Shown piece after piece: positions 35,647 through 43,613 of a stretch of DNA of 64,000 bases (its first letter is position 1; each line of letters opens with the position of its first letter). The stretch spans positions 1 through 64,000 of the forward strand of contig CACJMO010000002.1 of the NCBI GenBank assembly GCA_902594545.1, read 5' to 3'. Source of the stretch: an uncultured SAR86 cluster bacterium. Its GTDB lineage: Bacteria; Pseudomonadota; Gammaproteobacteria; Magnimaribacterales; Magnimaribacteraceae. The notes under the pieces were generated by a model. It saw only the letters and a program-made list of their open reading frames with translations. It was not told where the DNA came from and did no database searches. Position numbers and translations under genes: made by a program.

Positions 35647-36444
35647 ATGAAAAATATCGATGTAACAAAAGGAAGGGTTGAACAAAGGGGAAAAGGCAAT
35701 CTAAACCCACCTGAATTTAAGTCCATTGAAGAAGAAAGAAGACATGGACTGGAAAGATTGGCAAGTGCCTTCAGGATGTTTGCCCACTTTGGATTTGATG
35801 AGGGTCTGGCAGGACATATAACTCTTAGAGATCCTGAGTATAAAGATCACTTCTGGGTAAATCCATTTGGTGTTCATTTCGGTCAAATGAAGGTTTCTGA
35901 TTTGTTGCTGGTTAGTCATGACGGTGACATTGTCATAGGTAACAGGCCTGTCAATAATGCTGCTTTTGCAATACATTCGAGATTACACATGAATCATCCC
36001 GATTTAAATGCTGCGGCTCATTCGCATTCTATGTACGGAAAAACTTTTTCTACTATGGGCAGACTATTAGAACCCATTACTCAAGACTCCTGCGCTTTTT
36101 ACGATAATCATGTCCTTTTTGATGACTATACGGGTGTTGTTTTAGATACAAGCGAAGGTGACAGAATCGCAGAAGCTCTTGGGGATAAAAAGGCAGCTAT
36201 ACTCAAAAATCATGGCCTTTTAACAACCGGTACAACTGTTGATGAAGCGGCATGGGGATTCCTTTCTATGGACAGATGTTGTCAGTCTCAGTTGTTGGCT
36301 GAAACCGTAGGTCAAATGGAAAGAATTCCAGATGAAGTGGCTGAATTAACCAAAAGCCAAGTTGGCTCTCCTATAGGAATGTGGATGAGCTATCAGCCAA
36401 TCTATGACTTAATGCTTGATAAAGATGACAGTTTCTTGAATTAG
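35647..36444 (+). CDS. Class II aldolase/adducin family protein
   Basis: 265 residues. The zinc-binding and catalytic blocks are AAHSHSMYGKTFSTMG (two of the three His ligands) and KNHGLLTTGTTVDEAAW (third His), with GFDEGLAGHITLRDPEY as the N-terminal phosphate/Gly block. Members include sugar-phosphate aldolases and epimerases, but the bacterial group with this long N terminus and a VHFGQMKVSDLLLVSHDG segment acts on unknown substrates. GGAG lies before the ATG. Its stop overlaps the convergent OYE gene by four bases. Confidence 0.82.
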   Translation: MKNIDVTKGRVEQRGKGNLNPPEFKSIEEERRHGLERLASAFRMFAHFGFDEGLAGHITLRDPEYKDHFWVNPFGVHFGQMKVSDLLLVSHDGDIVIGNRPVNNAAFAIHSRLHMNHPDLNAAAHSHSMYGKTFSTMGRLLEPITQDSCAFYDNHVLFDDYTGVVLDTSEGDRIAEALGDKKAAILKNHGLLTTGTTVDEAAWGFLSMDRCCQSQLLAETVGQMERIPDEVAELTKSQVGSPIGMWMSYQPIYDLMLDKDDSFLN

Positions 36445-37547
36445 GCCTTTTTTAAAGCCTCTTTCATCTTGTCGTCATAACCTTCAACAAATCCCCAATT
36501 TGACATGTAGTTAATGAATTTTGGTGAAAGTCCTTCTTTTGCCAGATATTCTGCAGATACTGGAATGGTTGGAGGTTCAAATCCAGGATCAGCCTCAAAA
36601 AGTTTTGGAAAGTCATGATTTAAGATTGCCGCTCTTCCTAACATCACCCAATCAACATCATCTATTGCTTTGACCGCATCTTGCGGTGTTCTGATGTTTC
36701 CTGCCACACCTAAGCGAGTATTGCCACGTTCTAATTCGGCAAAATGTTTGATTAAGCTTTTGCCCTTAAATTCTTCTTCTTGAGGTTCATTGAAACAATT
36801 CCAAAGGGACATATCTAAAAAATCTAAATTACCCGACACCATAAGATCTTGAGCAAGGGCTTTTGACTCTCCAAGTTTTATCCCAAATCTTTCAGATGAC
36901 AATCTAACTCCTAACATAAAGTCTTCAGAGCATTCAGACCTAATTCCATCAATTATTTCTTTTAGTAAACGAGACCTTCCTTCTAAATCTCCCCCATACT
37001 CGTCTTCACGTAAGTTCACTTCATCGCTCAAAAACTGACAAATAATGTACCCGTGAGCTCCATGTAGCTCTACCCCATGAAATCCTGCTTTTTCTGATCT
37101 TACTGCTCCAGCAATAAAATCATCCCTCAAGGTTTTAACTTCATCTAGACTGAGAGCTCTTGCTGAAAATTCTTCATTGTCCGAGGGACACACAGGGTCT
37201 TCACCAATTAATTCTTTTGGCGATCGCATCCCGGCATGATGAAGTTGAACGATAGAAATGCTGTCTAATCTATTTATTTCCTCTGCTAGCCTTGTTAGAC
37301 CCACTAGATGATCATCTGAAAATACGCCCATTTGACCTGGGAAACCTTTTCCAATGGCTTGGATATGAGAAGCGCATGTCATTGTTAAACCAAAACCGCC
37401 TTTTGCTCTCATGGTTAACCAATGGAATTCTTCATCCGACATAATTCCATCTTCATGACTTTGGGAATTTGTTAACGGAGCAAGCATGAACCTGTTCTTC
37501 ATCTCAGGTCCTCTTGAAAAGTCTAAACTTGTAAGAATCTTACTCAC
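36441..37547 (-). CDS. NADH:flavin oxidoreductase, old yellow enzyme family
   Basis: 368 residues with the OYE barrel motifs: KNRFMLAPLTNSQSHEDG at the first strand, VQLHHAGMRSP, then GFHGVELHGAHGYIICQFLSDEVNLREDEYGGDLEGRSRLLKEII with the His-x-x-His pair that binds the substrate carbonyl, and LGVAGNIRTPQDAVKAIDDVDWVMLGRAAI binding FMN phosphate. There is no C-terminal Fe-S/FAD extension, so it is a single-domain ene-reductase. It shares eight bases with the upstream chromene-carboxylate isomerase-like gene, so both are likely in one operon for cyclic or enone compounds. Confidence 0.88.
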   Translation of the reverse strand: MSKILTSLDFSRGPEMKNRFMLAPLTNSQSHEDGIMSDEEFHWLTMRAKGGFGLTMTCASHIQAIGKGFPGQMGVFSDDHLVGLTRLAEEINRLDSISIVQLHHAGMRSPKELIGEDPVCPSDNEEFSARALSLDEVKTLRDDFIAGAVRSEKAGFHGVELHGAHGYIICQFLSDEVNLREDEYGGDLEGRSRLLKEIIDGIRSECSEDFMLGVRLSSERFGIKLGESKALAQDLMVSGNLDFLDMSLWNCFNEPQEEEFKGKSLIKHFAELERGNTRLGVAGNIRTPQDAVKAIDDVDWVMLGRAAILNHDFPKLFEADPGFEPPTIPVSAEYLAKEGLSPKFINYMSNWGFVEGYDDKMKEALKKA

Positions 37548-38142
37548 TTAATTTCTCCTCAACTTGCCATAAATTATCTTTTCCAAAATACATTTCGTCA
37601 CCAACAAAAAAAGTAGGAATACCGAATACTCCTCGTTCAGCAGCTGCCTCTGTATTAGAGATTAGTTTAGCTTTCACTTCAGCATCTTGCATCTGAGCCA
37701 TAAGTTTTTCAGCATCCAGACCTGATTCTTCAAAAGCAGCTTTAATTACATCTGGATCATCCATCTTTTTAGGTTGTTCCCACATATGGACAAGAACCTT
37801 ATCAATATAATCTTCCAAGTAACCGTCCATTTCTGCTGCAACAGCCCCCCTAATTATCTGTAAACTAATTACAGGAAAATGAGGATTCATCTGAAAATCA
37901 TGAAGTCCATGCCTTTCAATGAAACGTTGCATCTCTATATTTTGGTACTCATTCTTATTCTTCACGCCGAAGAACTGCTCCATTGGAGGTTTATTATTCG
38001 TCAATTTAAAAATACCCCCGAGCAATACCGGGATGTAATTTACTGTTACACCTGTCCTTTCTTTTATGGACTGAATTACCTTATGACTTAGGTAAGCGTT
38101 TGGGCTTGCAAAGTCAAAATAAAAGTCTACTTGTTTAGTCAT
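37540..38142 (-). CDS. 2-hydroxychromene-2-carboxylate isomerase / DSBA-like thioredoxin-fold protein
   Basis: 200 residues, HCCA isomerase (kappa-class GST) family. The opening VDFYFDFASPNAYLSHKVIQSIKERTGVTVNYIPVLLGGIFKLTNNKPP is diagnostic: SP-N replaces the CxxC of DsbA with a Ser as glutathione-activating residue. The C-terminal block GVFGIPTFFVGDEMYFGKDNLWQVEE is also typical. In naphthalene catabolism the enzyme isomerises HCCA using glutathione; in other genomes it occurs with unrelated pathways. Overlaps the OYE gene start by eight bases and follows the lipoprotein esterase gene by 14. Confidence 0.88.
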   Translation of the reverse strand: MTKQVDFYFDFASPNAYLSHKVIQSIKERTGVTVNYIPVLLGGIFKLTNNKPPMEQFFGVKNKNEYQNIEMQRFIERHGLHDFQMNPHFPVISLQIIRGAVAAEMDGYLEDYIDKVLVHMWEQPKKMDDPDVIKAAFEESGLDAEKLMAQMQDAEVKAKLISNTEAAAERGVFGIPTFFVGDEMYFGKDNLWQVEEKLSE

Positions 38143-38156
38143 TTAAATTTTCTCCT

Positions 38157-40046
38157 TTATTCATCTAGATTGTCTAGATCTTCTAAAATTTCTTCCTCTG
38201 AGGATTCAATCATATCAAGTATGATTGAATAATCACGGTCTTGGCATGAACCTCCCATGAAACTATTGAACACCTCTTTTGAAACTCCATTCCCGTCTCC
38301 GTAAGACAAGCCAAACAGCATTTCACATTTCTCTTGATCACTTAGTCTTGAATCTTCAGACATTCTATCCAGCAGATACTCTTGTGTGTACTCCACGGAG
38401 GACATATAAACTCCTTGATCATTCTCAGAGTCCAAAACAATATATTTTTCTCTATCGGATGACCAGGCTCTCCATTCCGGTAAATCATTATTGCGACCTT
38501 TTCCAGGACTTCCACTGTAAGCAAATTCTGCCCAGTAAGATTGAATTTGGTCAGATAGCTTCTTGCCAGCAGGATATGCTCCCTCTCCAAATAAAAAGTT
38601 TTTAATTATGTAACTATCAAAAGAACCAAATACAAATAAGATCTCCATTGCATGTGCAGCACCGATTAACTGGGACAAATCCATGCCGTTAATTGTTGAG
38701 AGTTCATCCCAATCAAATCTATAAGCATAAGTATTTTGATGTCCTGAATCGATTAGTTGCTTTGAAGGTGTATCTACTGCCCTTTGTTTCCAGAAAGATG
38801 AACCATAAAAGTTAAGTGCTTCATAGTAATCAGGATCAATAATTTCGAGAGGCATTTCGTCTATTCCGGCTGTCTTATAAAGCCCTGTAGCAGGACCCCA
38901 CTCAACAAAATTTCTATTTAGAGAATTAAAAAACTTATTTTCGTCTTTATTGGTTCCAGTGATTATTGGAACTCGCGATAAATTGGAATTAGTAAATGAT
39001 TCTTGTATACCTCCTTTGTGTATAACATGACCATCAGGAAAGACCCGAGTCATACCATTACGTTTAGGACTTGAATCTGAAGCAGCTCCAAACAAATCAC
39101 TAGGTTCTTGCGAATAAAAAACTCTTCTGATTTCTTCATCAGTCATCTCAGATTGAAGAACATTTGCTTCTTCCATGTCAGATGCCATGTCATTAGCTAT
39201 CAAAATACGACTGAAAACTTCTAATCCGCTGGTTGTAGGAGCGATTCTGTCCTCAGGAGTAAAGCTTTCTGCAGCATCAATAGAACCAGTAGACATTATT
39301 CCACTTTGAACAATAGCTTTATGATAAAGCCCTTCTGCAAGGGGAGAAGCAAAAATTGCTGCTGTATTATGACCACCTGCAGACTCTCCAAAAACGGTTA
39401 CATTATTTGGATCTCCTCCGAAGTTTCCTATGTTTTTATTAATCCATTCAAGTGCTTTGATAGTATCAAGAGTTCCATAGTTTCCTGATTTATCTTTTTC
39501 TGAGGCTCCATCTTGAGAGAGTGCCGGGTGTCTAAACCATCCTAAAGGACCCATTCTGTATTGGATTGTAACTACCACTACCTTGTGTTTAGCAACCAAA
39601 AGGCTTGGGTCATAAACATGAGCACTACCGACAACGTTCGCTCCTCCGTGAATCCACATCATGACAGGTAATTGGGTCTTAGAGTCTTTGATTTCTTCTG
39701 GTGTTAATTCAGGTGTCCATACATTTAAATAAAGACAATCTTCACTGCCACCCCAATCACCATCGCCTTCTACACCCCAACTAGATCGTTGAAAGCAAGC
39801 TGGTTTAAATTCTAATGCCTGAAGAACATCCGACCAAGGTGCAGGATCTTTTGGTGCCTTCCATCTCAAATCAGAAATGGGTGGCTCAGCAAAGGGTATA
39901 CCTTTCCAAACATAGGTATCATTTTCACCCTGAGCTCCAATCACGGACCCTTCTGAAATTTCTCTAAGGGAATTTTGCTCACTGGTTTGGCTGCAGCTCA
40001 CAATCCATATAACTAAAATCAATAACAAATACAGTCTAAGTTTCAT
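38157..40046 (-). CDS. Type B carboxylesterase, predicted lipoprotein
   Basis: About 629 residues. The start MKLRLYLLLILVIWIVSCSQ has a signal with a lipobox-like VSC, so the mature protein is probably lipid-anchored. The esterase part has AFKPACFQRSSWG...EDCLYLNVWTPE, the oxyanion MMWIHGGANVVG, the nucleophile in FGESAGGHNTAA, Glu in NKDENKFF and His in IGAAHAMEILF. The last 70 residues (EKCEMLFGLSYGDGN...) are an extension. The ATG at 40046 after GAGGA is chosen over 40070, which would overlap the upstream SDR. Likely hydrolyses esters in the periplasm. Confidence 0.85.
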   Translation of the reverse strand: MKLRLYLLLILVIWIVSCSQTSEQNSLREISEGSVIGAQGENDTYVWKGIPFAEPPISDLRWKAPKDPAPWSDVLQALEFKPACFQRSSWGVEGDGDWGGSEDCLYLNVWTPELTPEEIKDSKTQLPVMMWIHGGANVVGSAHVYDPSLLVAKHKVVVVTIQYRMGPLGWFRHPALSQDGASEKDKSGNYGTLDTIKALEWINKNIGNFGGDPNNVTVFGESAGGHNTAAIFASPLAEGLYHKAIVQSGIMSTGSIDAAESFTPEDRIAPTTSGLEVFSRILIANDMASDMEEANVLQSEMTDEEIRRVFYSQEPSDLFGAASDSSPKRNGMTRVFPDGHVIHKGGIQESFTNSNLSRVPIITGTNKDENKFFNSLNRNFVEWGPATGLYKTAGIDEMPLEIIDPDYYEALNFYGSSFWKQRAVDTPSKQLIDSGHQNTYAYRFDWDELSTINGMDLSQLIGAAHAMEILFVFGSFDSYIIKNFLFGEGAYPAGKKLSDQIQSYWAEFAYSGSPGKGRNNDLPEWRAWSSDREKYIVLDSENDQGVYMSSVEYTQEYLLDRMSEDSRLSDQEKCEMLFGLSYGDGNGVSKEVFNSFMGGSCQDRDYSIILDMIESSEEEILEDLDNLDE

Positions 40047-40051
40047 ATTCC

Positions 40052-40780
40052 TCACCATGTTTCTGACCACGGTCTTAAATCTATCTCAAAGGACCAGGTG
40101 CTTTTCTTTTGTTTGTGTAGCATCAAAAAATTTTCAGCAATGCTATCAATATTCAATTTTCCATCTTCACCCTTACTGTTAGCAAAGTCAGGAAACCTTA
40201 GGTTTACTTTATCTCCATCAATAATTCCATCCACAATAACGTGTGCAACATGAACACCTTGCGGCCCAAATTCTCTTGCTAAACCTTGAGCAAGTGAACG
40301 TTCTGCACTTTTGGCTGCTGCAAAAGCTGTAAATGGTGGTTTCGACCTAATGGAAGCAGTCGCTCCGGTAAATATCAAAGACCCACCTCCGACTACTAAA
40401 CGAGGTATAGCTTCTTGGGAGACCAGGAAAGCTCCTTTAGCACAGACGTCCCAGAGCTCTTGAAAGAACTCTAGATCCATTTCTAAAAAAGGTTTGGCAT
40501 TATTGTTTCCGGCATTATAAATAACAGATACTAGGTCATTCCCTGATTCATCTATATGTTTAAATATATTGGCTATATCAGCTTGTTGCGTCACATCTCC
40601 AACAATTCCTTTTATCGAGCCGTTGGAAATGGTTAATTTATCAAGGGCTTGCATATTCTCTTGATTTCTTCCACATCCAAAGACTTGATATCCTTCTTCT
40701 GCAAACTTCTTGCACAAAGCTACGCCCAGACCTTGTTCAGGACCAACGCCCAAAACTAAAACAGATTGGTTTCTCCCCAT
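40052..40780 (-). CDS. SDR-family protein with Phe in place of catalytic Tyr
   Basis: 242 residues. VLVLGVGPEQGLGVALCKKF is the cofactor-binding glycine motif, VIYNAGNNN matches NAG, and the catalytic serine position reads FTGATAS. Where a Tyr-x-x-x-Lys is expected there is PPFTAFAAAKSAERSLAQGLAREF: the position has Phe and the Lys is kept. A subgroup of SDRs has this FAxxK form and may use a different acid or be non-redox. It ends six bases before the lipoprotein esterase gene (same strand). Ordinary reductase activity is doubtful. Confidence 0.78.
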   Translation of the reverse strand: MGRNQSVLVLGVGPEQGLGVALCKKFAEEGYQVFGCGRNQENMQALDKLTISNGSIKGIVGDVTQQADIANIFKHIDESGNDLVSVIYNAGNNNAKPFLEMDLEFFQELWDVCAKGAFLVSQEAIPRLVVGGGSLIFTGATASIRSKPPFTAFAAAKSAERSLAQGLAREFGPQGVHVAHVIVDGIIDGDKVNLRFPDFANSKGEDGKLNIDSIAENFLMLHKQKKSTWSFEIDLRPWSETW

Positions 40781-40911
40781 TAGTCAATTATAGGCAACTC
40801 ATAAGACTTTTTAAGCATTAATAGAACTATATACTTGCATGTTTTAAAGCTTGCATGACGGATGTTAGTTACGTAAATTAAAGGTATAAAGTTTAAAAAG
40901 GAGATCACATA

Positions 40912-42129
40912 ATGCAGATATCACCCATACCTACTCTATCTGAAGAAATAAATGATATACGTCTTAGAACTGCAGATATTGTAGCCAATAGGATTATACC
41001 TAATGAAGCTACTATTTACGCAGGAGGAGATAAATCTAAGAAATTAAGAAAAGAAATCAATGAAGAAGTAAAAAAACAAGGTTTATGGGCTCCTCACTTA
41101 CCAACTGAGTATGGAGGCATGGACAATGGTTTCCTTGAGTTGGCATACATGAATGAAATTTTAGCTTGGTCTCCTCTAGGAAACAGATTATTTGGTGTGA
41201 TTGCGCCTAATTCTGGTAACCAAAAAATATTAGTGAAATATGGAACTGATGAACAAAAGAAAAAATGGCTTATCCCTTTGATAAATCAGGAAATGGAATC
41301 CGGTTTTTCTATGACTGAACCAGATTCAGCTGGCTCAGATCCTAGATCTTTAAAGACGACAGCTGTTAAAGATGGAGATGAATGGGTCATAAATGGTCAT
41401 AAAATCATGACTTCAAATGGTAACCGAGCTGACTTTCTTGTTGTCATGTGTCGTACAGAAGAGGACGGCGATGAAGGCGGTGCTAATTCAAAAATGACGC
41501 AAATCATAGTACCAACTGACAGCCCTGGTTTAACAAAAGTTAGGTCAGTTCCTATTTGGGGTCATACAGGTGGCGACCATATGGAAATCAAATATGAGAA
41601 TGTAAGAGTACCTCTAGAAAACGCTCTTGGAGCAAGAGGGTCAGGACACCAAGCAGCGCAGGACAGGCTTGGGGCTGGTAGAGTTTATCACTGCATGAAT
41701 ACGATCGGGCAAATGTGGAGAGCATTTGACATTATGGTTAAGTACTCCACAGAGAGAGAAGTTCATGGAGGAAAATTGGAAACTAAACAGTTCATTCAAG
41801 GTTTCATTGCAGATTCATACATGGACATTCAGGCTTCAAGGCTCATGACAATCCATTGTGCTGAAATTATGGATAAAGAGGGAGATGCAAGAGTCGATAT
41901 TTCTGCGATAAAAGTTTTTGTCCCCGCTGCAGGAACAAGAGTTGTGGATAGAGCAATCCAAATGCATGGATGGAGAGGTGTATCAAGCGACACTCCACTT
42001 GCAGGTATGTATCAAGGCTTCAGAACCCTTAGATTAGCTGATGGTCCAGATGAAGTTCACAGAATTCTTATTGCTAAAGAAATATTGAAAAAATATCACG
42101 ATGGATTGTCTTGGGATTTTGGCGTTTAG
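40912..42129 (+). CDS. Acyl-CoA dehydrogenase
   Basis: 405 residues, three-domain acyl-CoA dehydrogenase fold. MESGFSMTEPDSAGSDPRSLKTTAVKDGDEWVINGHKIMTSNGNRADFLVVMCRTE binds FAD and the acyl-CoA in the middle domain. The C-terminal domain ends with MHGWRGVSSDTPLAGMYQGFRTLRLADGPDEVHRILIAKEI, where the usual catalytic Glu position is DGPDEVH. It probably introduces a 2,3-double bond into an acyl-CoA. AAAAAGGAG lies before the ATG. It converges with a thioesterase gene. The chain length and branching are not determined. Confidence 0.89.
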   Translation: MQISPIPTLSEEINDIRLRTADIVANRIIPNEATIYAGGDKSKKLRKEINEEVKKQGLWAPHLPTEYGGMDNGFLELAYMNEILAWSPLGNRLFGVIAPNSGNQKILVKYGTDEQKKKWLIPLINQEMESGFSMTEPDSAGSDPRSLKTTAVKDGDEWVINGHKIMTSNGNRADFLVVMCRTEEDGDEGGANSKMTQIIVPTDSPGLTKVRSVPIWGHTGGDHMEIKYENVRVPLENALGARGSGHQAAQDRLGAGRVYHCMNTIGQMWRAFDIMVKYSTEREVHGGKLETKQFIQGFIADSYMDIQASRLMTIHCAEIMDKEGDARVDISAIKVFVPAAGTRVVDRAIQMHGWRGVSSDTPLAGMYQGFRTLRLADGPDEVHRILIAKEILKKYHDGLSWDFGV

Positions 42130-42138
42130 CAACAATCT

Positions 42139-42555
42139 CTAATCGATAGTTACTAATCGAACAGTCGAAGAAGAAGTAGCAACTAACTTTTCCTCTTGAT
42201 AAAGTTTGCTGCTCATAAAAGCAGTACTTTTTCCAAGCTGGACTACCTCGGCTTTAGCAATCAACTTGCCTTGTCTGGTCGGTGCAAGGAAACTGACATT
42301 CAAGTCCAAAGTCATAGGGATTACCTTAAATTCGAAAAGCCCCATGAGTAAATGTGCCATAGGCGCGTCCAACATTCCTGTGACAAATCCTCCTTGGACA
42401 ACCTTTCCATCTGAATGAGTAAATTCATAGATCGCTTCGAATTCCATCTCAATTTCAGCCGGTTCAGAAGAGAAATGAGTAACAGTCGCACCTAAAGTAT
42501 CGGTACAAGGTGCTGTTTTATTTTGAAAAGCTTTGAGTATCGTTGCATCATCCAT
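42139..42555 (-). CDS. Hotdog-fold thioesterase (PaaI-like)
   Basis: 138 residues in a single hotdog domain. FTHSDGKVVQGGFVTGMLDAPMAHLLMGLF is the central helix region with the catalytic Asp position (MLDAPM), followed by LDLNVSFLAPTRQGKLIAKAEVVQLGKSTAFMSSKLYQEEKLVATSSSTVRLV as the four-strand sheet. This layout is typical of PaaI-type acyl-CoA thioesterases, which release CoA from stalled aryl or acyl thioesters. Divergent gap upstream contains structured repeats. If the minus-strand promoter at 42852 is real, a long leader of about 290 nt would precede this gene. Confidence 0.83.
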   Translation of the reverse strand: MDDATILKAFQNKTAPCTDTLGATVTHFSSEPAEIEMEFEAIYEFTHSDGKVVQGGFVTGMLDAPMAHLLMGLFEFKVIPMTLDLNVSFLAPTRQGKLIAKAEVVQLGKSTAFMSSKLYQEEKLVATSSSTVRLVTID

Positions 42556-42654
42556 AAGGGTCGGCAGTTTAACTCATTGATGTAAAGGGTGGTAGATGAA
42601 ACTTTTGCTGCGCCCAACCAAAAATTAATTTTCAAGTTCCACCTACCATGGAGA

Positions 42655-42711
42655 GCAGGATACAGCTAAATTCAGCTAGTGCAGCTTAAATGGGTGACTA
42701 CTGCATCCTGC
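42655..42711. ncRNA. Long hairpin next to the tandem RNA modules
   Basis: Arms 42655-42665 (GCAGGATACAG) and 42701-42711 (CTGCATCCTGC) pair over 11 positions; the one non-Watson-Crick pair is A-C on the plus strand, G-U on the minus strand. The loop region has three CAGCT or CAGCT-like blocks (42663, 42673, 42682). Just upstream, TACCATGGAGAG (42644-42655) resembles the core of the tandem modules. Strand and role are unresolved. Confidence covers the presence of the structure, not its function. Confidence 0.5.
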
Positions 42712-42716
42712 TTAAG

Positions 42717-42771
42717 AACTGAGGAGTTACCTTGGAGAGGTTTTCTGGGGAGAATTATACGTCTCTCAGTT
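42717..42771. ncRNA. Tandem structured RNA module 1 (three-way junction)
   Basis: Outer stem P1 pairs 42717-42725 with 42762-42771 (one bulged C, one G-U on the plus strand). Inside are two small hairpins: P2, ACCT-TGGAG-AGGT (42729-42741), and P3, TTCT-GGGG-AGAA (42743-42754), leaving ATTATACG before P1 closes. P2, P3 and most junction bases are identical to module 2; the P1 bases differ but still pair. This covariation points to a real RNA fold. It fits no riboswitch or ribozyme core that I know. Confidence 0.62.
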
Positions 42772-42777
42772 TCTAAA

Positions 42778-42845
42778 CAATATCGAGGGAGTTACCTTGG
42801 AGAGGTTTATTTCTGGGGAGAATTTTTTAACGTCCCTTGATATTG
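42778..42845. ncRNA. Tandem structured RNA module 2 (three-way junction)
   Basis: P1 arms 42778-42790 (CAATATCGAGGGA) and 42833-42845 (TCCCTTGATATTG) pair at all 13 positions with one G-U on the plus strand (42785 and 42838); on the minus strand that pair is A-C. P2 is ACCT-TGGAG-AGGT (42794-42806) and P3 TTCT-GGGG-AGAA (42811-42822). A 20-base and a 14-base block are identical with module 1. Together the pair occupies about 130 nt in the divergent gap between a thioesterase and a GST gene. Confidence 0.62.
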
Positions 42846-42851
42846 ATGACA

Positions 42852-42880
42852 ATTATATATAACTATAAATATTTTGTATA
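42852..42880 (-). promoter_or_regulatory. Putative minus-strand promoter at the edge of the RNA modules
   Basis: On the minus strand: TATACA (42875-42880), a 17-base spacer, then TATAAT (42852-42857). The predicted start is about 42845, the first base of module 2 on that strand, so a transcript would begin in the structured region and run toward the thioesterase gene. A plus-strand TATAGT (42877-42882) could serve the GST gene. Confidence 0.45.
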
Positions 42881-42930
42881 GTACTAAAGTAAAAAAATTT
42901 ATTTATGTTTTTTTACCCTTTTTTTATGAT

Positions 42931-42957
42931 TTAGCCCTTTTTATTTATTTGGGCTAA
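42931..42957. repeat. Inverted repeat upstream of the GST gene
   Basis: TTAGCCC (42931-42937) and GGGCTAA (42951-42957) with a 13-base AT-only spacer, 30 bases before the GST start. It could be a repressor operator or a hairpin in the leader; no T run follows, so it is a poor terminator. Confidence 0.4.
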
Positions 42958-42987
42958 TATGAATTTAGTGAACAATAAAATTAAATT

Positions 42988-43611
42988 ATGAATTTAGAAT
43001 TCTGGGGAGCCGGAACGGCTAGAACTCTAAGACCTATCTGGGTTGCTGAAGAACTGAATTTGAAATATTTACTGCACCCTATTGGTCCAAGAACAGGTGA
43101 AACGCAAACAGAGGATTACAAAGCTCTGAATCCTAAACAAAAAATACCTTGTATAAGAAATAATGAATTTCTACTATCTGAGAGCGTGGCCATATGTAGG
43201 TACTTGCAAGGCCTAAAAAATTCCCCGAATCTATTCAAGCCAAGTGATCCTGAATCTATAGCCCTTGAAGATCAATGGTGCAATTTTATTTATGGCGAAC
43301 TTGATGAAACATCTCTTTATGTGATGCGTAGACATTATGATTTGAAAGCAATCTATGGAAGCTCTTCGATAGTAGTAGAAAGTTGTAGAGAATACTTTTA
43401 TAGAAATTTGAAAGTTATCGAAAATACTTTACATAATCAAGATACATTGTTTGGATATGATTTTGGTTTGGCTGATATTTTATTAGTAACCTGTTTAGAT
43501 TGGGCTGTGGCTTATGATTTTGAACTTCCAGAAAATATTTCTAATTATCATAAAAAAATAAAGCTCAGGGATGGGTACAAAAAAGCAGTAAAAATTAATT
43601 ATGGTTTATAA
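42988..43611 (+). CDS. Glutathione S-transferase family protein
   Basis: 207 residues. N-terminal thioredoxin-like domain: NLEFWGAGTARTLRPIWVAEELNL (the RT segment is where the GSH-activating residue should lie), then NPKQKIPCIRNNEFLLSESVAICRYL with the cis-Pro and the ESxAI glutathione-binding motif. The helical domain has GYDFGLADILLVTCLDWAVAYD (LADI N-cap box). It is the first gene after the structured intergenic region and lies two bases before a CoA-transferase gene, with which it is probably co-transcribed. Substrate unknown. Confidence 0.85.
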   Translation: MNLEFWGAGTARTLRPIWVAEELNLKYLLHPIGPRTGETQTEDYKALNPKQKIPCIRNNEFLLSESVAICRYLQGLKNSPNLFKPSDPESIALEDQWCNFIYGELDETSLYVMRRHYDLKAIYGSSSIVVESCREYFYRNLKVIENTLHNQDTLFGYDFGLADILLVTCLDWAVAYDFELPENISNYHKKIKLRDGYKKAVKINYGL

Positions 43612-43613
43612 AA

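Noticed and set aside
42640-42720. tRNA or tmRNA-like fold in the GC-richer part of the gap
   Set aside because: No T-loop GTTCRA motif or acceptor stem with CCA could be placed on either strand.
42640-42850. Glycine, glutamine (glnA), mini-ykkC or THF riboswitch for the tandem modules
   Set aside because: The conserved bases of those aptamers, as far as I know them, are not present; only the tandem or three-way geometry is shared.
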